A stretch of DNA of 64,000 nucleotides from Azohydromonas caseinilytica. GTDB lineage: Bacteria > Pseudomonadota > Gammaproteobacteria > Burkholderiales > Burkholderiaceae_C. The position numbers and the translations under genes are program-made. This document shows, piece after piece, positions 26,510-34,877 of this stretch. The stretch spans positions 1 to 64,000 of the forward strand of contig NZ_JABBFW010000012.1 of the NCBI RefSeq assembly GCF_012927045.1, written 5' to 3'. The notes under the pieces were generated by a model, which searched no databases, was not told the origin of the DNA, and saw nothing but the letters and a program-made list of their open reading frames with translations. Every line of letters begins with the position of its first letter. The stretch's first letter is position 1.

Positions 26510-28228
26510 TCATTCGCCGGCCGCCGCGCGGCCGGCCCTTCGTCCCGAGAACACGCAGTCGGCCAGCGACAGCCCGCTGACGTAGCGGCACGAAGGCAGC
26601 CCGATGGCCGTGCGCCCGGCAGCGAAGAGGCCGGGGATGTCGCGGCCCTGCCCATCGACCACGTGGCCGTCCGCCTCGTTGACGCGCAGGCCGCCCAGGC
26701 TCAGCGTGGCCAGCGGGAAGAGCCTGGAGCCGATAGAGATGTCCAGCGCCCAGTACGGCGCCTGGTCGAGCGCCTGGCACATGTCGGGCGACTTGCCCAG
26801 GGCGTCCCCGGTTTGGCTTTGAGCGGTGGCGTTGTAGCGGTCGATGCTGCGGCGCAGCCGCGCGGGGTCCGCGCCGATGGCCTGCGCCAGCGCCTCCGGC
26901 GTGCGGCCCTTGCGCCCGGCCAGCAGCATCGCGCCCAGCGCGGGCAGCCGCTGGAAGGCCCACAGCGGACCGAACAAGCATTCGCGGATCGCCTGCCGGC
27001 GCAGCCGGGCGTCCAGCACGAGCCAGGCACGCCCGCCCTGGTGCGCGACCATCTCGTGGCCGAGCGTGGCGCCGTAGACCTGCTCGTTGCAGAAGCGCTC
27101 GCCCTGCGCGTTCACCACGATGCCGCGCGGCCACACCGACGGCGGCGTGATGAAGCGCCAAGCCGAGACGTTGGAGAGGTCCTGCGCGGCGGCGCCCACG
27201 CTCTGGCCCAGCCGCAGCCCGCTGCCGTCGCAGCCCGCGCCGCCGATGGGCCAGCCACGGCGGAACTGCGGCGCATGCTCGGCCACGAGTTCCGGGTTGT
27301 AGATGAAGCCGCCCGTGGACAGCACCACGGCGCGCGAAGCCCGCACCAGGCGTGGCTGCGCGATGGCCTGCTCGATGTCCGCGGCCTCGCGCCGCGCCGC
27401 GGCGGCCTTTTGCGGCCGGAACGTGCGCCAGCGCTCCACCAGCGCGTCGAGCTCGGCATGGCGCCGCGTGCCGGGATGCTGCGGCGGCAGCTGCCACACC
27501 TCCACGCCCAGCACGCGGCCGCTGCCGCCGTCCGGGCTGCGCTGGCGCACCAGGCGCCGCACGGCGCCCTGCGTCAGCGCATGCACGCCGCAGCGCAGCG
27601 TGGCCGCCTGCAGCGCCGCGTACAGCGCGGCGCCCGACTGCCCGCGCGAAACCGCCCGGTGCCCGCGCGGCGCCGGCGGCAGCGTGCCGGCGTAGGCCGC
27701 CACCACCTCGTTGCCCGAGTGGTAGAGGAACTTGCCTTCGGGCGGATAGGAGGTCTTGAAGTCCGGCATGGCGGCATCGAAACGCACGCCCTGGGCCTGC
27801 AGCCACTGCAGGTGGTCGACGCTGCTCTCGCAGAAGCGCCACAGCGTGGTATCGGAAACCACGCCCTGCGTCTCGTGGCGCAGGTAGTCGAACATCGCCT
27901 GCGGGCTGTCCTGGAAGCCGGCCTGTTGCTGGAACGGCGTGCCGCCGCCGGCGTAGACCACGCCGCCGGAGAGCTTGCTGGCGCCGCCGCCGCCGAAGCG
28001 GTCGATCACCAGCACCCGCGCACCGGCACTGCGGGCCTCGATGGCGGCGCAGGCGCCGGCCGCCCCCCAGCCCACGACCACCACTTCGGCCTCGTCGTCC
28101 CAGCTCAGCTGCGAGGCGTCGTCCACCTCCAGCGCCTCGTGCACCGGCGTGACGGTGCTGGTGCGCCGGGCACGCGGCCTTGCGTCCTGCGCCCGGGTTC
28201 GCAGGGCGCCTGCGGCAGGGCCGCTCAT
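26510..28228 (-). CDS. FAD-dependent ketosteroid dehydrogenase-like flavoprotein
   Basis: A 572-residue FAD-binding protein of the fumarate reductase/KstD superfamily. The dinucleotide motif VVVVGWGAAGACAAIEARSA is at about 48-67 after an N-terminal extension; SKLSGGVVYAGGGTP and STGGFIYNPELVAEHAP follow. The C-terminal region reads LFAAGRTAIGLPSCRYVSGL and lacks the YPGAG signature that provides a catalytic tyrosine in true KstD enzymes. It may be the Delta4-(5alpha)-dehydrogenase type (TesI-like) or act on another ring position. It overlaps the KstD gene by four bases, so the two proteins are made together. The long frame reading on to 29284 is an artefact of the opposite phase of the KstD gene. 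Confidence 0.8.
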   Translation of the reverse strand: MSGPAAGALRTRAQDARPRARRTSTVTPVHEALEVDDASQLSWDDEAEVVVVGWGAAGACAAIEARSAGARVLVIDRFGGGGASKLSGGVVYAGGGTPFQQQAGFQDSPQAMFDYLRHETQGVVSDTTLWRFCESSVDHLQWLQAQGVRFDAAMPDFKTSYPPEGKFLYHSGNEVVAAYAGTLPPAPRGHRAVSRGQSGAALYAALQAATLRCGVHALTQGAVRRLVRQRSPDGGSGRVLGVEVWQLPPQHPGTRRHAELDALVERWRTFRPQKAAAARREAADIEQAIAQPRLVRASRAVVLSTGGFIYNPELVAEHAPQFRRGWPIGGAGCDGSGLRLGQSVGAAAQDLSNVSAWRFITPPSVWPRGIVVNAQGERFCNEQVYGATLGHEMVAHQGGRAWLVLDARLRRQAIRECLFGPLWAFQRLPALGAMLLAGRKGRTPEALAQAIGADPARLRRSIDRYNATAQSQTGDALGKSPDMCQALDQAPYWALDISIGSRLFPLATLSLGGLRVNEADGHVVDGQGRDIPGLFAAGRTAIGLPSCRYVSGLSLADCVFSGRRAGRAAAGE

Positions 28229-29964
28229 GCGGCCTCCGCCACCGGCTGGCGCAGCAGGTCGGTGCGCTCCAGCGCCACGGGCTTGCCGACGATGCGGGCC
28301 ACGGCCCGGAAGCCGAAGGTCATTGCCGGCCCCAGCGTGCTGCCCGCGCCCGGATACGACGGACCCATCACCGACGCCGCGTTGTTGCCGATGCAGTAGA
28401 GCCCCTCGATCGGCCGCCCGCCGGCATCGAGCACGCGCGCATCGTGGTCGGTGAGCAGCCCGCCCTTGGTGCCGATGTCTCCGGGGTGGAGCTTCATGGC
28501 GTAGAACGGCGCCTTGGCGATCGGCGCGAGGTTGGGGTTGGGCTTGACGTGGGCGTCGCCGTAGTAGCGGTCGAAGACGTTGGCGCCGCGGCCGAAGTCG
28601 GGGTCCACGCCGCTGCGCGCGAACTCGCCCATGCGCTGGGCGCTGGCCACGAGCCCCTGGGGATCGACGCCGATCTGCCGTGCCAGGCCCTGCAGCGTGT
28701 CGTCCTTCCAGTACACGGTGCCGAGCCAGCTGCGGCGCAGCTTGGCGTCGGGCACCGCCGAGGCGGGCATCAGCGGGCCGATCGGGTAGCGGGCGCGGAA
28801 GTCCGCGTCGAACACGATCCACGCCGGCACCGCTCCCTCGCCGCGCTCGTGGCTGGCGAACATCGCCTGCTGGAACTCGGGGTAGGGGCAGGACTCGTTG
28901 ACGAAGCGCCGTCCCAGCCGGTTCACCACCATGCAGCCGGGCAGCGAGCGCTCGACGAACACCGCGCGGAACCTGTCCTCCTTGGGCACCTCCAGCGTCG
29001 GCGCGCCCCAGGTGTGCGACATCAGGTGCAGCGCGGCGCCGGCGGTGGCGCCGGCGCGGATGGCGTCGCCGGTGTTGCCGCCCGGCGGGGTGGCGGTCCA
29101 GGCTTGGTCGGTGGGCTTGGGCAGGTACTGCTCGCGCATGGCCTGGTTGCGTTCGAACCCTCCGGCGGCCAGCACCACCGCGCGGGCCGCGCGCACGCGC
29201 TGCAGCCGGCCCTCGCGCTGCACCGTCACGCCGGCCACCTGGCCGTCCTCCAGCAGCAGCGACTGCAGTGGCGACTCCAGCCACAGCGGGATGTCGCGCT
29301 GGCGCAGCGCCGCCAGCAGCCCGCCCACCAGCGCTTGGCCGCCGGTGAGGCGGCGGTCCCGGCGCGTCTGCCAGCGCCAGGGATAGTCCAGGAAGTAGCG
29401 CGCCATGATCCCCAGCAGCGTGAAGCGCGACTTGAACTCGCGTGCCAGCATCGACTGCGCCTCGAAGGCGTTGATGTGCATGCGGCCGAAGATGAGCTGC
29501 CCCGGGTTGGTCGGCCGCATCTGCTGCAGCCCCTGCGCGCCCAGGCGCCGGGCGTTGAAGTCCAGCGGGTCCATGGTGCGGCCGCCCGGCAGCGCGCCGG
29601 GCACGCCGGGGTAGTAGTCGGCGTAGCGCGGCACGCAGCGGTACGGCACGCCGATGTCCGCCAGGTAGCGCGCCATGTGGCGGGCGCTTTCCACGTAGGC
29701 CAGGATGCGCTCGTCGCTGGAGAGCCCGCGCGCGCAGGCCTTCACGTAGCGGAAGGCCGTCTCGACGCTGTCGCGCAGCCCGGCGCGCGGCATGTCATGG
29801 TTGTCGGGAATCCAGATCCCGCCGCCCGAGGTGGCCGAGGTGCCGCCCACCAGCGCGGCCTTCTCCACCACCAGCACCTTCAGGCCCTCGTCGGCCGCGC
29901 GCACCGCCGTCAGCAGCGCGCCCGCTCCGGAACCGACCACCACCACGTCCACCTGCTGTTCCAC
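28225..29964 (-). CDS. kstD: 3-ketosteroid Delta1-dehydrogenase
   Basis: A 579-residue FAD enzyme with the N-terminal motif VVVVGSGAGALLTAVRAADE, GGTSATSGGGIWIPDN, and LAAGGFERNQAMREQYLP. The catalytic C-terminal run SVMGPSYPGAGSTLGPAM places Tyr537 and Gly541 in the same relation as Tyr487 and Gly491 of Rhodococcus KstD1, and NESCPYPEF supplies the other expected active-site tyrosine. It introduces a 1,2-double bond into 3-ketosteroids, which with 9alpha-hydroxylation leads to ring B opening and aromatisation of ring A. It lies between the HsaA-like gene (111-base gap) and the second FAD dehydrogenase. GAGGAGACACGG precedes the ATG at 29964. Confidence 0.9.
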   Translation of the reverse strand: MEQQVDVVVVGSGAGALLTAVRAADEGLKVLVVEKAALVGGTSATSGGGIWIPDNHDMPRAGLRDSVETAFRYVKACARGLSSDERILAYVESARHMARYLADIGVPYRCVPRYADYYPGVPGALPGGRTMDPLDFNARRLGAQGLQQMRPTNPGQLIFGRMHINAFEAQSMLAREFKSRFTLLGIMARYFLDYPWRWQTRRDRRLTGGQALVGGLLAALRQRDIPLWLESPLQSLLLEDGQVAGVTVQREGRLQRVRAARAVVLAAGGFERNQAMREQYLPKPTDQAWTATPPGGNTGDAIRAGATAGAALHLMSHTWGAPTLEVPKEDRFRAVFVERSLPGCMVVNRLGRRFVNESCPYPEFQQAMFASHERGEGAVPAWIVFDADFRARYPIGPLMPASAVPDAKLRRSWLGTVYWKDDTLQGLARQIGVDPQGLVASAQRMGEFARSGVDPDFGRGANVFDRYYGDAHVKPNPNLAPIAKAPFYAMKLHPGDIGTKGGLLTDHDARVLDAGGRPIEGLYCIGNNAASVMGPSYPGAGSTLGPAMTFGFRAVARIVGKPVALERTDLLRQPVAEAA

Positions 29965-30075
29965 CGTGTCTCCTCGTGTTGTGTTGAAGCCGCAACCGCG
30001 GCGGCGCCTGGCCCGTCAGGCGTGCAACGTGGCGACATGCGCCGCATTGGCGAGGGCGAATACGCGGCGCAGGGG

Positions 30076-31272
30076 TCAGACGAACGGATCGGCGTTGGGC
30101 AGGCCCAGCATCACCGCGCCGTGCGCGCGCACGTAGGCATCGGTGTTGTTGGCAATGTGGCCGCGGGACTGGTGGATGTCGCGGAAAGCGCGCTCGATCG
30201 GGTTGCCCCGGTACATGCCGGAGGCGGCACTGGCGCGCAGCAGCTCGCTGGCATGGTGGGCGCACAGCTTGGGCACCGCGGCGGCCTGCGCGCGCTGCAG
30301 CAGCCGCTCCTCCACCGGCATGCGCTCGCCCGTGCGGGCACAGTGCACGATGCGGCCATAGTTGCGCTCCAGCACGAGCTTGAGCTGGTCGGTGGCCATC
30401 ATGGCCTCGCTCACCGCCTGCTGGGCGTTGACGTCCTCGGCCGTCTTCGCGCCATGCTTGCCCACGTGCGCCGCGGCGCGCTGGCGGAACGCGCCGATGG
30501 CGCCGTCGAGCGCGCCGATGCAGGCGCTGGACACCGCGCGCTGGAACACCTGCGTGAACGGGATGCGGTAGAGCCAACCCGGGTTCACCGCGCGGCCGGG
30601 GCAGCCGTCGTCGCTGTGGTCGTTGGTGCGCTGCGTGCGGTGGGCGGGCACGAACACGTCCTCCACCACGATGTCGTGGCTGCCGGTGGCACGCAGTCCC
30701 AGCACGTCCCAGTTGCGCTCGATGCGGAAGTCCGACTTCGGCAGCAGGAAGGTGGCGTGCTCCAGGGCCCCGGAGCCGTCGCCCTTGGGCAGCAGGCCGC
30801 CCAGGAAGATCCACTGGCAGTGATCCACCCCACTGGAGAAGCTCCAGCGGCCCGAGAAGCGCCAGCCCCCCCCGGCCGGCACCGCCTTGCCGGTGGGCAT
30901 GTACGTCGAGGCGATGAGCGTGCTGCTGTCCGAACCCCACACGTCCTTCTGGGCCTGCTCGGGAAACAGCGGCAACTGCCAGTTGTGCACGCCGATGACG
31001 CCGTAGATCCAGGCCGTGGACATGCAGCCTTCGGCCAGCGCCATCTGCGCCCGGTAGAACACGCGGGGATCAAGCTCGTAGCCACCCCAGCGCCTGGGCT
31101 GCAGCACGCGGAACAGTCCCGCCGCGGCCATCTCGCGCACCGATTCGGTGGGCACCATGCCGGCGGCCTCGGCGTCGCGGGCACGCTCGGCCAGCTTGGG
31201 CGCCAGCGCCCTGGCGTTCTGGATCACCTCGACCGCTTCGGGGGTCATGTAGTCTTCGTGGAGCACGCTCAT
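30076..31272 (-). CDS. hsaA: flavin-dependent monooxygenase oxygenase component, HsaA/TesA2-like
   Basis: A 398-residue acyl-CoA-dehydrogenase-fold hydroxylase. Compared with remembered HsaA it shares FRVLQPRRWGGYELDPRVFY, the IGVHNWQLPLF region, GRWSFSSGVDHCQWIFLGG, NWDVLGLRATGSHDIVVEDV and the end segment IERAFRDIHQSRGHIANNTD. HsaA uses reduced FMN from HsaB to hydroxylate 3-HSA, the aromatised secosteroid, to the catechol. The start at 31272 has GAGGAAGG; in-frame extension to 31350 crosses the divergent promoter. The partner reductase is encoded divergently at 31468. The extradiol dioxygenase HsaC and hydrolase HsaD that should follow are not in this window. Confidence 0.9.
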   Translation of the reverse strand: MSVLHEDYMTPEAVEVIQNARALAPKLAERARDAEAAGMVPTESVREMAAAGLFRVLQPRRWGGYELDPRVFYRAQMALAEGCMSTAWIYGVIGVHNWQLPLFPEQAQKDVWGSDSSTLIASTYMPTGKAVPAGGGWRFSGRWSFSSGVDHCQWIFLGGLLPKGDGSGALEHATFLLPKSDFRIERNWDVLGLRATGSHDIVVEDVFVPAHRTQRTNDHSDDGCPGRAVNPGWLYRIPFTQVFQRAVSSACIGALDGAIGAFRQRAAAHVGKHGAKTAEDVNAQQAVSEAMMATDQLKLVLERNYGRIVHCARTGERMPVEERLLQRAQAAAVPKLCAHHASELLRASAASGMYRGNPIERAFRDIHQSRGHIANNTDAYVRAHGAVMLGLPNADPFV

Positions 31273-31351
31273 CGCCTTCCTCGCTCGCTGTGGGCACACG
31301 CGGCCGCTGCCGCAGGGTGCGTGCATGATCCCGGCGCACCGGCCCGGCATT

Positions 31352-31369
31352 CATCGTCCGATCGGACTA
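31352..31369. promoter_or_regulatory. steroid-regulon dyad, copy 6, between hsaA and hsaB
   Basis: CATCGTCCGATCGGACTA has a fully symmetric core (GTCCGATCGGAC). It stands 79 bases before the hsaA start and 98 bases before the hsaB-like start, and so could serve both divergent units, including the seven-gene operon down to 20984. A partial half-site TAGTCCGCG follows at about 31397. Confidence 0.68.
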
Positions 31370-31467
31370 ACGGCCCGGGCCGGTCCGCTGCATGGCTAGT
31401 CCGCGTGGAGGATTCGCCCGCGGGCACGCCACTGCACCCTGGCGGCCTTCCCCTGCAGGAGCTCGCC

Positions 31468-32433
31468 ATGGAACGCAGCCGTCCGTTCGACCCGAAAGAC
31501 TTTCGCCAGGCGCTGGGCATGTTCGCCACCGGCGTCACCATCGTCACCGCGCAAGCGGCCGACGGCATGCCGGTGGGCGTGACGGCCAACAGCTTCAACT
31601 CGGTGTCGCTGCAGCCGCCGCTGGTGCTGTGGAGCCTGGCACGCAACGCCCGCAGCCTGGAGGCGTTCCGCAGCGCGGGTCACTGGAACGTGCACGTGCT
31701 GGCCAACGACCAGGAAGCACTGTCCAACCGCTTCGCGCGCGCAGGTGAAGACAAGTTCGCCGGCCTCGCGCTGGAGGCCGGCCTGACACCGGCACCGCTG
31801 CTGGGCGGCTGCAGCGCGCGCTTCCAGTGCCGCACCATGTTCGAGTACGAGGGCGGGGACCACGTCATCTTCGTCGGCGAGGTGCTCGACTACGACCGCA
31901 GCGACCGCGCGCCGCTGCTCTACGTCACCGGCGGCTACGCCCTGGCCACCCGGGTGGCCGGCGCCGTGGCGACCAAGGGCTGCACTGCGAGCGACTGCAC
32001 GCCCTACTCCGAGGACCTGCTGGGCTACCTGCTCGGCCGCGCCCACTACCAGTTCCTGGCCGGCGTGCGCCCGATGCTCGACCGCCACGGGCTCAGCGAG
32101 GCCGACTTCTTCGTGCTGGCGCTGCTGGGCGTGCGCGAGCCGCTGGACGCGGCCGAGATCGCCGCCCACACCGCCTACACCGGCATCGACGTCGGACCGG
32201 TGCTGCTGCGCTCCCTCGTTGCGCGCGGGCTGCTGCAGGATCAACCAGGCCAGTGCTGGACCCTCAGCGCCGAAGGCCGCGATGCGCTGCTGCACGTGCT
32301 GGCGGCGGCCAAGGCCGTGGAGGCGGACATCGCCGAGCGGCTGGGCGGCATCGGCACGGCCGCGCTGCGCAACCTGCTCAAGCAGTTCATCGCAGCCAGC
32401 GACCCGGGACTGCCCAAGCTCTGGAGCATGTAG
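31468..32433 (+). CDS. hsaB: flavin reductase with C-terminal MarR-like domain, HsaB/TesA1-like
   Basis: A 321-residue protein of two parts. Residues 1 to about 165 form a flavin reductase domain: FATGVTIVTAQAADGMPVGV, ANSFNSVSLQPPLVLWSL and the ending of the domain in YVTGGYALATRV. The remaining about 140 residues look like a MarR-type winged helix (LSEADFFVLALLGVREPLDA, LLRSLVARGLLQD, SAEGRDALLHV). HPA hydroxylase reductase C1 of Acinetobacter has the same layout, where the MarR-like tail is autoinhibitory and substrate-responsive. The reductase would supply FMNH2 or FADH2 to the HsaA-like oxygenase encoded divergently. ATG 31468 has AGGAG eight bases ahead. HsaB of mycobacteria lacks the tail. 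Confidence 0.88.
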   Translation: MERSRPFDPKDFRQALGMFATGVTIVTAQAADGMPVGVTANSFNSVSLQPPLVLWSLARNARSLEAFRSAGHWNVHVLANDQEALSNRFARAGEDKFAGLALEAGLTPAPLLGGCSARFQCRTMFEYEGGDHVIFVGEVLDYDRSDRAPLLYVTGGYALATRVAGAVATKGCTASDCTPYSEDLLGYLLGRAHYQFLAGVRPMLDRHGLSEADFFVLALLGVREPLDAAEIAAHTAYTGIDVGPVLLRSLVARGLLQDQPGQCWTLSAEGRDALLHVLAAAKAVEADIAERLGGIGTAALRNLLKQFIAASDPGLPKLWSM

Positions 32434-32504
32434 TCCGTGCGACATGGCGGGCAACACTCAAGCCTTCACTGCCTGCGGCAGGCGCTTGTGCCGAGTCCTG
32501 CGGT

Positions 32505-32530
32505 CCGGGTAACTCCTTAAGGCAACCCGG
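32505..32530. promoter_or_regulatory. inverted repeat ahead of the NCS1 permease gene
   Basis: CCGGGT and ACCCGG flank AACTCCTTAAGGCA, which itself contains CCTTAAGG. The repeat lies about 50 bases before the permease start in a 147-base gap. It may be an operator, perhaps for the GntR protein encoded downstream, or a terminator remnant of hsaB. It does not resemble the steroid dyad. Confidence 0.3.
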
Positions 32531-32580
32531 CCATTGGGTCCTACGTTCTTGTATGCATGGTTGTGAACCAGGAGGACCCG

Positions 32581-34044
32581 ATGGATGTCCGCAGTCCCAG
32601 CCCCAACCTCTACAACGAGGACCTTGCCCCTGCCAAGGACCGCCGCTGGGGCCCTTTCTCGATCTTCAACGTCTGGACCTCCGACGTGCACAGCCTTTGG
32701 GGTTACTACCTCGCGGCAAGCCTGTTCTTGCTGTGCGGCAGCTTCACCAATTTCCTGATCGCCATTGGGCTGTCGTCGCTGGTGATCTTCTTCCTGATGA
32801 ATCTCATCGGCTACGCCGGCGAGAAGACCGGCGTGCCGTATCCGGTGCTGGCGCGAGCCAGCTTCGGTGTCTGGGGCGCCAACCTGGCCGCTCTCGTGCG
32901 CGCCGTGGTCGCCTGTTTCTGGTACGGGGCGCAGACGGCCGCGGCCTCTGGCGCGCTGGTGGCGCTGCTGGTGCGCAACGACTCGATGCTGGCCTTCCAC
33001 CGTGACGTGCAGGTCCTCGGGCACTCCGGCCTGGAGTTCGCCTGCTACGTGCTGGTCTGGGCACTGCAGCTGCTGATCATCCAAAGAGGCATGGAAACCG
33101 TGCGCAGGTTCCAGGACTGGGCCGGCCCGGCGGTGTGGATCGCCATGCTGGTGCTGGCCGTGGGGCTGGTCGTCAAGGCTGGCGGCTTCAGTTTCGACCA
33201 CGGCATCCCGATGGCCGTGCTGCTGGACAAGACCAAGGATGCCGGCGTCGCCGGCGAGCCGGGCTCGTTCTGGGCGCTGATGGCCGTGGGCGCCACCTGG
33301 ATCACCTACTTCGCCGCCCTGTACCTCAACTTCTGCGACTTCTCGCGCTATGCCAAGGACAAGGCCGCGGTGCGCACCGGCAACCTCTGGGGTCTGCCGG
33401 TCAACCTGATCGCCTTCTCTCTGGTGGCCGGTGTGACGACGATCGCGGCCTTCCAGGTCTACGGCGAAGTCCTGCTGCATCCCGAGCAGATCTCGGCCAA
33501 GTTCGACAGCTGGGTGCTCGCCGGCATCGCGGCGCTGACCTTCATGGTGGCCACGCTGGGCATCAACGTGGTGGCCAACTTCGTCTCCGCGGCCTTCGAC
33601 ATCAGCAACGTCTTCCCCCGGCGCATCAATTTCAAGAGGGGTGGCTACATCGCTGCGGCGATTGCCCTTGTGCTCTACCCCTTTGCTCCCTGGGAGGGCG
33701 GTGCGGCGCGTTTCGTCAACGCCATCGGTGCCACCATGGGTCCGCTGCTGGGCGTGATCCTGGTTGACTACTACCTGGTAGCCAAGGGCAACATCGACGT
33801 GCCGGCCTTGTACGACGAGAACGGTCGATATCGCTACGAGGGCGGCTGGAACATCAACGCCCTGGTCGCCACCGGCGTGGGCGCCGTGTTCTCCACGTTG
33901 CTGCCCACCTTCACGACGCTGCTGCCGGCCTGGTGGGGCACCTATGGCTGGTTCTTTGGCGTGCTCATCGGTGGCGGCATGTACTGGCTGCTGGCCACGT
34001 TGCGTCCGGCCCGCTCGGGTGCGGGCTTTGCGCCCACGGCCTGA
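32581..34044 (+). CDS. NCS1-family permease (cytosine/uracil/allantoin type)
   Basis: A 487-residue NCS1 transporter with about twelve membrane segments. Family signatures are LYNEDLAPAKDRRWGPFSIF at the N-terminus, the VWTSDVHSLWGYYLA helix-1 region, YPVLARASFGVWGANLAALVRA, WITYFAALYLNFCDFSRYAK and the late GVILVDYYLVAKG. NCS1 proteins import nucleobases, allantoin, hydantoins or related nitrogen heterocycles with H+ or Na+. AGGAGG stands six bases before ATG 32581. A GntR regulator follows at once. Function and missing steroid dyad mark it as a separate module within the steroid cluster. Confidence 0.9.
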   Translation: MDVRSPSPNLYNEDLAPAKDRRWGPFSIFNVWTSDVHSLWGYYLAASLFLLCGSFTNFLIAIGLSSLVIFFLMNLIGYAGEKTGVPYPVLARASFGVWGANLAALVRAVVACFWYGAQTAAASGALVALLVRNDSMLAFHRDVQVLGHSGLEFACYVLVWALQLLIIQRGMETVRRFQDWAGPAVWIAMLVLAVGLVVKAGGFSFDHGIPMAVLLDKTKDAGVAGEPGSFWALMAVGATWITYFAALYLNFCDFSRYAKDKAAVRTGNLWGLPVNLIAFSLVAGVTTIAAFQVYGEVLLHPEQISAKFDSWVLAGIAALTFMVATLGINVVANFVSAAFDISNVFPRRINFKRGGYIAAAIALVLYPFAPWEGGAARFVNAIGATMGPLLGVILVDYYLVAKGNIDVPALYDENGRYRYEGGWNINALVATGVGAVFSTLLPTFTTLLPAWWGTYGWFFGVLIGGGMYWLLATLRPARSGAGFAPTA

Positions 34045-34087
34045 CGCCTGGCCTTGCCTTGTCGGCAGCCTCCGCGCCGTCTGCGCC

Positions 34088-34837
34088 ATGTCTGTGCCTG
34101 CCATGGTCGGCAAGGGCGAGATCACCCAACGCGTCGTGCAATCCATCCTGGCCCGGCAGATCCGGCCGGGCGAGCGACTGGGGGAGCACGAGCTGGCCCA
34201 GCTGTTCGGTGTCAGCCGCACGCTGGTTCGCGAAGCGCTGATGCAGCTGCAGGCGCGCGGCTTCGTGGCCGTGCGCCCGCGCGTGGGCTGGTACGTCGTG
34301 GAGCCGTCGTTCGCGGAGGCGCGCGAAACCTATGCCGCGCGCCGCGTGATCGAGCCCGGCATGCTGCGTGATGCCGGCCGGCCACTGCAGAGCGCCGTCA
34401 TCAGCCGCCTGCGCCAGCATGTGGCCGAGGAACGCAATGCCATCGCGCACCGTGATGCCGCCACACGCAGCGTGGCACTGGCGGATTTTCACGTCTGCCT
34501 GGCCGAATGCCTTGGCAACCGCTTTCTCACCAGCGTCATGGTCGACCTTTCGGCGCGCACCACGCTCGTTTCGGCGCTGTACCAGTCTCAGACCGAGGCG
34601 CAGGACAGCAACGACGACCACGCCGCCATCGTCGAGGCCCTGGCCACCGGCGACCACGTGCGGGCAGAGGCGCTGATGCGCGCCCATATCGACACCCTTG
34701 CCGCGCGGCTCGACGAAAGCCTGGCCCACAGCGCGCGGGCGCAGGACCGCCTGCGCTCGGCACTGGCGCCCGACAACGCCACCAAGGCGGCGCGGCATCC
34801 AGGCAAGGGCCGAAAGTCTGCCGCGACCTCAACCTGA
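34088..34837 (+). CDS. GntR-family regulator, FadR/FCD subfamily
   Basis: A 249-residue GntR regulator. The N-terminal winged helix covers about 8-75: ITQRVVQSILARQIRPGERL, then GEHELAQLFGVSRTLVREAL, LQARGFVAVRPRVGWYV. The C-terminal FCD domain (about 80-225) has the expected DFHVCLAECLGNRFL metal-site segment and HAAIVEALATGDHVRAEALM. It lies 43 bases after the NCS1 permease gene in the same direction and probably controls it in response to a carboxylate or the transported compound. A second in-frame Met five codons on could also be the start. It is convergent with the DUF35-MaoC gene. Confidence 0.87.
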   Translation: MSVPAMVGKGEITQRVVQSILARQIRPGERLGEHELAQLFGVSRTLVREALMQLQARGFVAVRPRVGWYVVEPSFAEARETYAARRVIEPGMLRDAGRPLQSAVISRLRQHVAEERNAIAHRDAATRSVALADFHVCLAECLGNRFLTSVMVDLSARTTLVSALYQSQTEAQDSNDDHAAIVEALATGDHVRAEALMRAHIDTLAARLDESLAHSARAQDRLRSALAPDNATKAARHPGKGRKSAATST

Positions 34838-34852
34838 GCACCGGGCACAGAG

Positions 34853-34872
34853 GCCTGCACCGATGCGCAGGC
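34853..34872. terminator. possible bidirectional terminator between convergent genes
   Basis: GCCTGC and GCAGGC form a six-base-pair stem around an eight-base loop in the 40-base gap between the GntR gene and the convergent DUF35-MaoC gene. TTGTCT follows on the + strand. The hairpin is weak, and no clear T-run is present. Confidence 0.3.
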
Positions 34873-34877
34873 TTGTC

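Noticed and set aside
26510-29284. A 924-codon frame suggesting a fused double flavoprotein
   Set aside because: The part beyond 28228 is an out-of-phase reading of kstD; both flavoprotein genes have proper starts and overlap by four bases.
31397-31414. TAGTCCGCGTGGAGGAT as a second site in the hsaA/hsaB gap
   Set aside because: Only the TAGTCC arm fits. I mention it with copy 6 but do not count it as a copy.
28180-32433. A 1417-codon open frame on the + strand
   Set aside because: Its first three quarters run antisense to kstD and hsaA and have low-complexity Arg/His/Gly-rich composition. Only the last 321 codons (hsaB-like) have family similarity and a ribosome site.
32431-32448. TAGTCCGTGCGACATGG just after hsaB as a further dyad copy
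   Set aside because: The TAG is the hsaB stop codon and the right arm does not match GGACGATG; it is about 130 bases from the next start. Probably chance.
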